Assembly (NCBI GenBank): GCA_019828545.1
Contig: JACVRA010000153.1
Coordinates: 248,001 to 312,000, forward strand
DNA: 64,000 nt
Direction of reading: 5' to 3'
From: Paracamarosporium sp. OC-R06-R3
Taxonomy: Eukaryota > Ascomycota > Dothideomycetes > Pleosporales > Didymosphaeriaceae
The notes beneath the pieces are model-generated. The model was given only the letters and a program-made list of their open reading frames with translations, was not told the origin of the DNA and did not search any database. Positions within the stretch are counted from its first letter, which is position 1. Each line of letters starts with the position of its first letter. The translations under genes were made by a program, and so were the position numbers. Positions 11,773-20,415 of this stretch are shown in pieces.

Positions 11773-11785
11773 CGGTCAACTTCCG
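11773..11785. promoter_or_regulatory. CGG-N7-CCG element, copy 2
   Basis: The sequence is CGG TCAACTT CCG, in the same orientation as copy 1 and starting 23 bp after it, close to two helical turns. It lies about 267 bp upstream of the amidohydrolase start at 12053. Confidence 0.62.
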
Positions 11786-12052
11786 CGAGCTAACAGCAAC
11801 CGCTGCCAGGATATTAGTCTTTGCGTCCATTGATCCCGAGCCGGATATTCCACCTTTGCAATTTTCGGTGGGTATCAGTCATTACCTCTCACTGAATCGC
11901 GTTCTCGTTAACCATTAGTATCAAGGAGAGCGGGTCTATTGTATATGTCTGCATGGATAAGCCCAGCGGCTCCCAGAGGGCTCCTATATAGCCCCTTCAA
12001 GGGCCACACGCGGCATTGGTACGTTACTCTACATCCTCATTTCGTTCTCAAC

Positions 12053-13048
12053 ATGCCTTCTCAGAAGATCGGATTCCTCCGATTCATCCGATCTTTCCTG
12101 AACCACGTACTCATTCGTGTTTTTAGGCGTGCGCAGTATTACATTCAACCATTACATTGGTCTTCGAGACTTCACGATAATGCTTCAATCCAATCAACAC
12201 TTTCTCGAAGAATGCCAACGGGTGCCTGGGACTGTCATATGCACGTCACATCTCCGGAATACCCACTTGCTGCAAACGCAGCATACACGCCATCGCTGCA
12301 CGACCTGCAACATGCGATAAAGTTCGAGAGTACTATCGGAATCTCTAAAATCGTGCTGGTACAGCCTTCAATTTACGGAAATGATAACTCTTGTCTCCTT
12401 GATGCTCTGGAGGCAATCGGTCCTAGCAATGGCCGAGGTGTTGTTGGTATCGATCCTGATACGATTGAAATGTCCACGCTTCAGGCATGGCATAAATTAG
12501 GGGTACGAGGGGTCCGACTGAATCTCAAATCAACAAATGTTCGCTTTACGGAAGAGTTTCTTCAGGATTTACTGAAACGTTATGCTGATGCCATAAGGCC
12601 TCTTGGCTGGGTTTTGGAACTCTTCATTGGGATGGAAGACATACCAATCCTAGAACGCACTGCTGACGATCTCGGGGTGCGATTGGTCATTGCGCATTGC
12701 GGTGCCCCAAATTTTCCCACGGAGAAGAAGAGGAACTACCCCCTGAACCCTTACAATTTAACTGGATTTCAGTCCCTTGTTAATTTATTACAAAGCGGAA
12801 GTACTTGGATCAAATTTTCTGCAGCATATCGTTTTGATCCGGACCCGGAAATGCGTGGTATTGAAGCAATAGCACGCGAGTTGTTGAAGAAAGTTGGAAA
12901 TAGGATAGTTTTTGCTTCAGATTGGCCACATACACGATTTGACGGGCTCGATGTACGACCGTTCGTCGAGCGGTGCATGCATTGGACTGATGCAGCTGGT
13001 TTGACGGAAGAAGTCTTTTGTCTAAACGCACAAGAGCTTTGGAAATGA
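12053..13048 (+). CDS. Amidohydrolase-2 family hydrolase (2-pyrone-4,6-dicarboxylate lactonase-like)
   Basis: One exon gives 331 residues from 12053, or 278 from the internal start at 12212. Features of the metal-dependent TIM-barrel family PF04909 are clear: WDCHMHV with the H-x-H pair (His62 and His64 in the longer form), GVRGVRLNL, VIAHCGAP and FASDWPHTRF with the conserved Asp290. Known relatives such as LigI open cyclic lactones of aromatic-degradation intermediates; fungal homologues are mostly uncharacterised. The 53-residue extension before MPTGAWD is basic and hydroxylated, so it could be a mitochondrial presequence, or translation may start at 12212. The gene is divergent from a permease with shared Zn2Cys6-type sites and ends 26 bp from the convergent GNAT gene. 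A role in using a small organic acid or lactone is inference. Confidence 0.85.
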   Translation: MPSQKIGFLRFIRSFLNHVLIRVFRRAQYYIQPLHWSSRLHDNASIQSTLSRRMPTGAWDCHMHVTSPEYPLAANAAYTPSLHDLQHAIKFESTIGISKIVLVQPSIYGNDNSCLLDALEAIGPSNGRGVVGIDPDTIEMSTLQAWHKLGVRGVRLNLKSTNVRFTEEFLQDLLKRYADAIRPLGWVLELFIGMEDIPILERTADDLGVRLVIAHCGAPNFPTEKKRNYPLNPYNLTGFQSLVNLLQSGSTWIKFSAAYRFDPDPEMRGIEAIARELLKKVGNRIVFASDWPHTRFDGLDVRPFVERCMHWTDAAGLTEEVFCLNAQELWK

Positions 13049-13074
13049 TACCCCCAGCAATAGACCCTAATCTC

Positions 13075-13576
13075 TTACCATTTATCGTTTGGCAACTTGA
13101 TTCGATATTCTGCAAAACCGGACTGTCCGAATGTGTCGTAAAGCTTCCGTGCAACGGTATTCTCGTGCTGCGTCAACCAGTAATACTTGGAACAGCCCCT
13201 CTCTTCGGCAGCCTTGCCGCACGCCACAATCAGTTTCCTTCCATAACCTTTCCCACGGATATCAGGGTTGACGAATAAGTCTGTGCGTTTCAGCGAAAGT
13301 TCATTCAGGATCGCAGTGGGTCTATGTACCGTTCAAATAGCACACAGGCTTATCCGACCAAGAGGAGGTATGGAAGAGATAGTGTGCAATGCCGTTCAGC
13401 GTCCCATCTTCTTCACGGATTGCAAATGCATGCAAGTCGCCATTTGGATCGACAATTCGGTCAAAGGTGTTCTGATACTGTGATTCGGGTATAGAGGTCT
13501 TGTAGAAGGCGATGTATTGGCGGAATAGATTTTGCCATTGCGTCCAGTCAGCTTTTGTGAGCGTGGATATAGACAT
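13075..13576 (-). CDS. GNAT-family N-acetyltransferase
   Basis: Two exons (13576-13330 and 13280-13075, intron 49 bp) give 150 residues. The acetyl-CoA binding motif A is intact, VNPDIRGKGYGRKLI (R-x-x-G-x-G), and is followed by the helix CGKAAEERG and a motif-B-like stretch HENTVARKLYDTFG. The intron sits just before motif A, so the unspliced frame stops early. Substrate cannot be told; small-molecule or amine acetylation is typical for this size. The gene converges on the amidohydrolase with 26 bp between stop codons, and its promoter faces that of the downstream esterase. Whether it belongs to the amidohydrolase cluster is uncertain, as its promoter has no CGG-N7-CCG element. Confidence 0.87.
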
Positions 13577-14106
13577 AGTGGAAGAAAGGGAAGTGTTCGC
13601 TATGTTGTATTATGTTCCTGAATTGTCGAAAAATCAGGTACTACCCTAATTATGTAGATGCGTCACGGCGTGTAGGGCGCGATGCGCTAAACTCATCACA
13701 GCTTGACTAAGCCGTTTCGGTAAGCAGGTCTGCTTATCCGTCCCAGCTACATGCGACAGTCATAAACTAGCTGAGTGAGGGGAAAGAGCAGCGAATCAGA
13801 AAGTTCATTTGACTAACCGGCAACTTATTGTGTACAGAATGGAAAGTTCCAGCTTTCAGTCATTTCAAGACTATTTGATTGAATCCATCGCTTCTCTACG
13901 AGGCGGTATCAATAATGTCACAAGTTCACTCTTTGGGCAGTAGGCCAGGAATTCGAAGGATGACATACACATAACTGGCCAAAGACTGTGGCAAGCATAG
14001 TTCGACGTTGCTGCCTGGCAGCCGCGCGCTTAACCCACAGGCAGGCAGCAAACACTTTAAAAACATTCCTTCGCTACAATCATCGTATTTTGCACCACTC
14101 TTAACC
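13577..14106. promoter_or_regulatory. Divergent promoter of the GNAT and esterase genes
   Basis: This 530-bp region lies between two divergent start codons. It contains a strong inverted repeat at 13718-13740; nothing else stands out. Confidence 0.5.
13718..13740. repeat. Inverted repeat flanked by CGG/CCG triplets
   Basis: TAAGCAG and CTGCTTA form a perfect 7-bp inverted repeat around a 2-base centre. A CGG triplet directly precedes the left arm and a CCG triplet lies one base after the right arm. It lies 142 bp upstream of the GNAT start and could be an operator for a dimeric factor. Confidence 0.5.
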
Positions 14107-15159
14107 ATGGCGACCACTTCATCCAAAGTCCCTGTTCATAAGCCGCCACTCGTTTTCGAGCCAATGATAGAACACAAGACGACAATGATCGTTCTTCACG
14201 GTCGTGGCTCCACGGGTGAAAGATTCGCTGAGCAATTCCTTACAGATCCCGTTACGTCCTTGCCAAACACAGCGGACCGTAAAGTCCCTGGTTTCACCTC
14301 AGAAGGTCACAAGGTCTTCCGCGACTACTTTCCCAGCACTAGGTTTATATTTCCTACCGCGCCACTGCGTCGGGCAGTTGTTTTCAACCGTAGTCTTACG
14401 CATCAATGGTTCGATAGATGGTCCCACGAACATCCAGAGCTAAAACAGCATCTCCAAATTCCTGGGTTGCGCGAGACGAGCGCTTACCTACATGGCCTAC
14501 TGCAACAAGAGATTGGTATTGTCGGTGCCCCAAACGTTGCGCTCGTTGGTATCAGTCAGGGGTGTGCGGCCAGTATTGTAGCGACGCTTTTGTGGCAAGG
14601 CGAGCCATTTGGAGCGTTAGTCGGCATGTGTGGATATCTTCCATTCTGCGAAAGCATGTTCGATCTCTTACCGGACGAAAAACTCGACGAAGACGACCAA
14701 TTCGCAAATGCAAAGGGCGAAGTAAATGATGTTTTTGAGCGAAAAGAAGACAAATCCGAGAAAGAGACCAAGTTTGAAAAGGCTGTAGGATGGCTGCATG
14801 AAGAGCTAGAGATAGAAGAGGAGCGCAAACATATTTTACCACCGTCAATCCAATCAATTTCTGTCTTTATGGGCCACGGAACGGAAGACTCGCTGGTTCC
14901 TTGTAAGAACGGCAAGCTAGCCGCTGCATTCCTAAGAACCGTAGATGTGGATATAGAGTGGAAGGAGTATGAAGGGTTGGGTCACTGGTATTCCGAGGAT
15001 ATGCTGGGAGATATCGTCAAATTTCTGAAAATGCGGCAGGGATGGGAGGACGTTTCTTCGGCTGAATCTTGCGATACCAATGATTCAAGGGACCAACGCG
15101 ATAGCGACCTTGGACAAATTGTCGACACTGTCGCACAAAAACATCCCGAGGAGCATTGA
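14107..15159 (+). CDS. Phospholipase/carboxylesterase (acyl-protein thioesterase-like)
   Basis: One exon encodes 350 residues. The alpha/beta-hydrolase family PF02230 is indicated by LHGRGSTGERF at the N-terminus, a G-x-S-x-G nucleophile elbow GISQGC (Ser150), Asp261 in GTEDSLVP and His293 in EGLGHWY, which complete a catalytic triad. Known members hydrolyse thioesters of acylated proteins or short-chain esters and lysophospholipids. This protein is ~120 residues longer than classical acyl-protein thioesterases; an acidic, charged insert (about 190-240, DEKLDEDDQ onwards) lies between strands, and there is a hydrophilic tail. The start at 14107 sits in a good context (ACCATGG); the frame is open further upstream but that part looks like leader. 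No signal peptide, so probably cytosolic. Confidence 0.88.
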   Translation: MATTSSKVPVHKPPLVFEPMIEHKTTMIVLHGRGSTGERFAEQFLTDPVTSLPNTADRKVPGFTSEGHKVFRDYFPSTRFIFPTAPLRRAVVFNRSLTHQWFDRWSHEHPELKQHLQIPGLRETSAYLHGLLQQEIGIVGAPNVALVGISQGCAASIVATLLWQGEPFGALVGMCGYLPFCESMFDLLPDEKLDEDDQFANAKGEVNDVFERKEDKSEKETKFEKAVGWLHEELEIEEERKHILPPSIQSISVFMGHGTEDSLVPCKNGKLAAAFLRTVDVDIEWKEYEGLGHWYSEDMLGDIVKFLKMRQGWEDVSSAESCDTNDSRDQRDSDLGQIVDTVAQKHPEEH

Positions 15160-15592
15160 AGATATCTCGCAGCATGCAATCTTTGACATTGAAGCCATTT
15201 TCAGGTTTCACGCCATGCTAAGACACCACTATTTCCGCCCACGAACCGTTGTGGGGCAACTCCTTCGCCAAGGACACCCAAGAGCTGCACGTGTTTTCAA
15301 ACAGAACCTCGACAGAGCGGAGTGTTCTCTGTGCCAAGAGCGCAGCATCTTGGCTGTATTCTGCCAATGGAGAGAGTGTACGAATAGCAATATCGATATG
15401 GCACACGTGTCGCGTGCTCTCACCACTATCTTGTTCGCTTAGCGACCAAGTAACACCTACCAGATTCGGTATGGATGTGTTATTGACATTAGATACAAAC
15501 TGACTTGCTTTAAATACTATGAATTGTTGAAGATGGTTTGATTTCTATACCTTTCTCAGGCCGCCTTTCATTATCTTTGATTGTCAGTCAAT
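15160..15592. other. Intergenic region
   Basis: It holds the 3' flank of the esterase and the promoter of the alkaline phosphatase. Open frames here overlap each other on both strands and show no domain. Confidence 0.5.
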
Positions 15593-17215
15593 ATGCGGTA
15601 CTCAATCACTCTTCTGACGGCGGGTCTTGTTACCCAAATTGGCTTTACAGGGGCATTACCACAAGCCAAGAATTTCATCTATATTGTGCCTGATGGGTAT
15701 GGGCAAGCTTCCCAGACAATGGCACGTGACTATGCATCTCTCCAGAAGACTGGATCAAACGCAAGTGCGCCGATCATTGAAGAGCTTGCTGGAGATCGAT
15801 TGGTATGTAGAGATGATTCCATAACTTTTTGACTACCCAGGTGAATCGATTCATACGTCACCCATAATCATGCGTCGAATCGAAACCCGGGCGCAGCCCT
15901 TGTAAAGACTCACTCTACTAACCATAGACAGGTCCTCGGGACAGTGCGGACGCACGCCAGTGACAATCTGATCACCGACTCAGCAGCATCTGGAACAGCT
16001 TTCGCATGCGGTCACAAATCGTACAACGACGCCATCTCCGTGACCCCATCCGGAGAACCTGTTGGATCCATCCTCGAAACCGCCAAACTCGCTGGCTTCA
16101 GGACAGCCCTGGTCGTCACTTCCACAATCAACCACGCTACTCCCGCGGTCTACTCTGCGCATGTAGCACATCGCGACTCCTACGAGGCCATCGCCGCACA
16201 GCAGATCGGCTACAGTCATCCTTTCGGCCCAGTCGTCGACATTCTAATGGGCGGCGGACGCTGCTACTTCAAGCCGCAGTCCGACCCCACCTCCTGCCGG
16301 AGCGATGACCTCGATCTCTTTGGTTTTGCTGAGAAGAAAGGATACCATGTGATGCAAGACCGCGCTGCATTCGACTCTTTCCTAGGCGGCTACAGCACCA
16401 ACGCCAGTCTTCCGTACATTGGGCTTTTCAACGACGACCAGATGATGTACGAGATCGATCGCTCAAAGGAGCCCGAAAAAGAACCTTCGCTACTCGAAAT
16501 GGCAAAGGCTGCACTGGGGAGTTTGGATAAGGCGACGAGCAACAGCACGAAGGGGTACTTCATTATGATTGAAGCCTCGCGCATCGACCACGCAGGCCAT
16601 GCTAACGATGCGGCTGCCCACGTGCACGACACAATCATGTACAACGATGTCCTGGCGTACGTGCAGAAGTGGATCGATGCGCACCCGGATACCATGCTCA
16701 TGAGTGCTGCGGACCACGAGTGCGGAGGCCTGACAACCAATGGCTTCGATCCTACGCCGCTGGTGGACGTCGAGCACTCGTATGAGTACCTCGAGGACCT
16801 GTGGAACAAGTACAACGGTACAGACAAGCGTAGCTACTTCACCTCCACCATCCTCCCTGCTGCCGGCCTGAGTGATGCTACCCAGGCTCAAATCGACTCC
16901 CTCCTCGCAGCCAGCAGCCCGTGGTCGCAGATGAAGACTATGATTGCGAACAAAGCCGGCGTCAACTGGTCTACTGGTGGCCACACTGCGACCGACATTA
17001 ATCTGCACGGGTACGCTGCGGGCTCGCAATGGCGCGAGTACAAGGCTGATATGGCGGGTAACCACGACAACACCAGGCTGCCGCGGTATATCGAGAAAGT
17101 GTTGAAGTTGAACCTGGATGAGACGACCGCGAAGCTGCAGGCTGTGAATGGGAGTTGGATCCCAGGCCCGGATGCGGCGAAGAGGTCGATGTTCGCGAAG
17201 CGGCATTCGCATTGA
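15593..17215 (+). CDS. Secreted alkaline phosphatase
   Basis: Two exons (15593-15802 and 15932-17215) give 497 residues. The start at 15593 begins a signal peptide (SITLLTAGLVTQIGFTGA). Family PF00245 is shown by the metal-site DGYG (Asp34), the catalytic serine motif ITDSAASGTA (Ser87), EASRIDHAGHAND, AADHECGG and GGHTATDINLHGY, which supply zinc and magnesium ligands. The enzyme hydrolyses phosphomonoesters outside the cell or in the vacuole/periplasm. Several N-glycosylation sequons are present (NAS, NST, NGT). The C-terminus is basic, without an anchor. The 129-bp intron is long for this window but removing it joins LAGDRL to VLGTVRTHASDN, in register with the family. Regulation by phosphate is usual for such genes but I saw no defined site. 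Confidence 0.92.
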
Positions 17216-17474
17216 TGATATTCATGAGATGCAACGAGTAATGCAATGTAGCCAGGGAACGTATTAAGACGTCGCTCGAAGCAGTGTACCAGATGCAGAC
17301 ACTTTGTGTATATAGTTCAAATATTACAAAACAGTTTTATGCGTTGAAGGCGTAAAATCGTTCTTCGTCCCAAGTCCATTTAACACGCTTCGATGCACAC
17401 CTTGTTACGGTAATAAAAGTTCAAACAACGTGACTTAATCTGAGAGATATCATACAAACGCCCGTACATGTCCA

Positions 17475-20415
17475 CTATAGTTTGCTGCCACCACCCAAAA
17501 GCTCTGCGCCCGCCCCAGAAATACAGAGCTTGCCCGTCTCCACCACCTTGGTCTGGAACACCACCCTGTTCCCAACTTTCCACATCTCCGTCCTAAGCGT
17601 CTGGCCAGGTAACACCGTACCCGCAAATCTAACCTTGATGTTCTTATACTGTCCGTACGTCTGCAGCACGTGCTTTCCACTGATACCAAAGAAACACAGT
17701 CCGTGCAAGATGGGTACTTTGAATCCACCGACCTTGCTGAACTCAGGGTCAATGTGCAGTGGATTTCTATCACCGGATAGACGGTACAGAGCGGCTTGTT
17801 CTTCGGTGGTTTTCTCTTCGACAACGGCGTCTGGTGCGCGTTGCGGAGGCTTGTGGACAGCGGTAGCAGCGCCGCGGTTTCCACCCTTGGGGTTGCCACC
17901 GAAGCCGCCAGAGCCGCGGATAAAGACTGTGGATTCGTTGTAAAAGATCTCCTCGCCTGTGTTTGCGTCTACAGTGGTGGTTCCCTGAACCACCACACCA
18001 GCAGCACCCTTGTCTATGACCTCAATAAGCTTTGGGTATGTGGTAAGCTTGGCTTCAGTAGGAATGGGGTATTTTCTTATTTCGAGGAACTGCTCGCCGT
18101 GGAGGAGCATCATGGGACTAAAGTTAGGTACGATGTCGTCGAAATTGTAAGGCGGGACCGCGTTGAATGGAGGGATTACACCGAATGTCGGATACACCTG
18201 GAAATTCTCGTTGTTCTCGAACACAAAAGGTAGGTCTGTTCGCTTAGCGCCGATACCAAGGTCTGTTATGATGTTAGCTCATGTATGTGTCTATGGTGCA
18301 GTGGGATAGGGGAAAGGCAGAGGACTTACTGTACAGGATAACGTCCTTCTCGTCGTACTGAAACGGGGAGCCTTCGGCCTTCGCAGCCTTCGCCTCCTCA
18401 ATCGCCTTGACGTAGTCAACCTTCTCTTCATCATCTTTCTTGCCCTTACTTCTGTTCTCCATATTCGCCATGATACTCTTTACTCCGCTGGCATTGTCGT
18501 ACGGGTGATCAGCACGGCCGTCTTCGAAGCTGTTTATCCTCTCCCATTTCTCCAGCACAGCTTCAGGTGTAAGCTTGACATCCACGGGGAATCCATTTCC
18601 ACCGGTACGCTGCCACCTCGTTGCCGCGACCCACCCTTGGCCCGTCTCGTAAAGACCACCAGTCGGCTGGGGAGCTTTATCGGAGCAGAGAAGCACGACG
18701 AGAGGAGCGACGTAGTCAGGCTTGAGCGCTTGGACCATCTCTTCAGGCATAATTGTACGGGTCATGCCCGTACCAGCATTTGGCGCGATGGTATTGACGA
18801 AAATGTTGTTTTTCTTGCCTTCCAGAGCAAGCGACTTGGAGAAGCCGAGAATACCGCACTTGGCTGAAGCATAGTTGGCTTGACCAAAGTTTCCGTAGAT
18901 ACCGCTGGTCGAAGTTGTGTTAAGGACACGGCCATACTTCTGCTTGAGGAAATAGGGCCAAGCAGCCTTGCTGCATGCATAAGTGCCAAAAAGGTGCACT
19001 TGGTGGATGATTTCCCACTGGTCGTCGGTCATGTTGGCAAAGGCCTTGTCCCGCAAGATACCAGCGTTGTTGACGAGCACATCGATGCGGCCGTAAGTAT
19101 CGATAGCAGTTTTGATCACCGCCTCACCGTCGACGACGTTGGCCTTGTTTCCAACAGCCTGGCCACCGAGCTTTTGGATCTCCTGTACTACGGCATCAGG
19201 ATTTACGAGATCATTGACAACGACCTTGGCACCAAGTTTGGCGAAGAGGAGGGCATATGCGCGACCGAGACTAGAAACATCAGCACGCATTCTTCTTCTT
19301 GTGGTATGAAACTTACCCGCCACCAGCACCAGTGACCAGCACTACCTTATCCTTGAAGTTAGGTTGCTCAGTCTTTGGGCTAGGAGACAGTTTTGTCGCC
19401 GCCTCCAAAAGCCCCAGAGCATCTGCGGGGCCATCGGGGTGCTCTGGTTGCGAAAAGTCCACTACTTCCTTCCACTTCGATGCGATAGCACCAGGTGTGA
19501 ACGACTCATCAGGCTTGAACAGCGCGCCCCTCGATCGCTCCCACCGCAGCTTCGCAATATGACCTCCGCCCGCTTCGTATATCGAGCCTGTCTCGGTAGA
19601 CGACTTGTGTGTAAGGACGGCGACAAGCGGCACAATCCATTCAGGCTTGAGCTTCTCGAGGACATCTGGGGGCATAACCGTCTCAGTCATGCGGCTCGCA
19701 GCAATAGGCGCGATGACATTGCAAAGAATGTTGTACTTCAGACCCTCCTTCGCGAGCGTTTCTGTGAAACCAACGAGTGCAAGCTTCGCAGCCGAATAGT
19801 TGGTCTGGCCGAATGAACCAAAGAGGCCAGCAGCAGAGGCGGTGCTGATCAGCCGTCCGTACTTCTGCTTCCTGAAGTACGGCCACGCTGCGCGCGCGCA
19901 CTTGTATGCGCCCTTGACATGAACCTTGTAGATGAGGTCCCAGTCGGCCTGCTTCATGTTCTTGAACGAGACATCGCGCAGGATGCCTGCATTGTTTATG
20001 AGCACATCGATGCGTCCGAAGTTATCGATGGCTGTCTTTATGATGGCTTCGCCGTTCTCGACAGAATCGTAGTTGGCAGCGGCCTTGCCACCAGCGTTGC
20101 GGATCTCGTTCACGACTTTGTCTGCGGCCTGTGATGGTCAGTACTGTGTGCTGAAGTACGATTGACGAGTGCCGCGACGCGGTGGGGCCCAATGGTAGCT
20201 CCACCTCAGCTTGGTGGTCCCTTCGGGGCCATGGAAACAGATAGTAGACATACCGCTGAACCGGCCCCTTCTCCCTTGAAGCTTCCTCCAAGGTCGTTCA
20301 CGACGACGTTGGCGCCGCGGCTGCCGAAGAAGATGGCATAGTCGCGACCCAGACCACCACCGGCACCCGTTACGACCACCGTCTGGCCGTCGAAGCGCAA
20401 CTCGGCAGGTGCCAT
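17475..20415 (-). CDS. fox2: Peroxisomal multifunctional beta-oxidation enzyme (Fox2/MFE-2)
   Basis: Four exons (20415-20254, 20128-19317, 19270-18330, 18262-17475) give exactly 900 residues, the normal length for fungal Fox2. Two tandem short-chain dehydrogenase domains act as (3R)-hydroxyacyl-CoA dehydrogenases: the first has [20 protein letters not shown] and Y165-x3-K169, the second [20 protein letters not shown] and Y458-x3-K462. The C-terminal hot-dog domain is the 2-enoyl-CoA hydratase 2, with the motif [12 protein letters not shown] (Asp803, His808). The last three residues, SKL, are a canonical PTS1 peroxisomal signal. Intron 2 falls inside the second nucleotide-binding glycine loop. 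A CCGAGG hexamer, the core of the FarA/FarB fatty-acid response element, lies 293 bp upstream. It is convergent with the alkaline phosphatase gene. Confidence 0.97.

Larger units (their letters stand above)
11542..12052. promoter_or_regulatory. Divergent promoter of the MFS permease and amidohydrolase
   Basis: This ~510-bp region separates the start codons of the two divergent genes. It contains the paired CGG-N7-CCG elements at 11750-11762 and 11773-11785 and additional isolated CCG/CGG triplets, for example near 11601 and 11840. No open frame of interest lies here. Confidence 0.7.
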
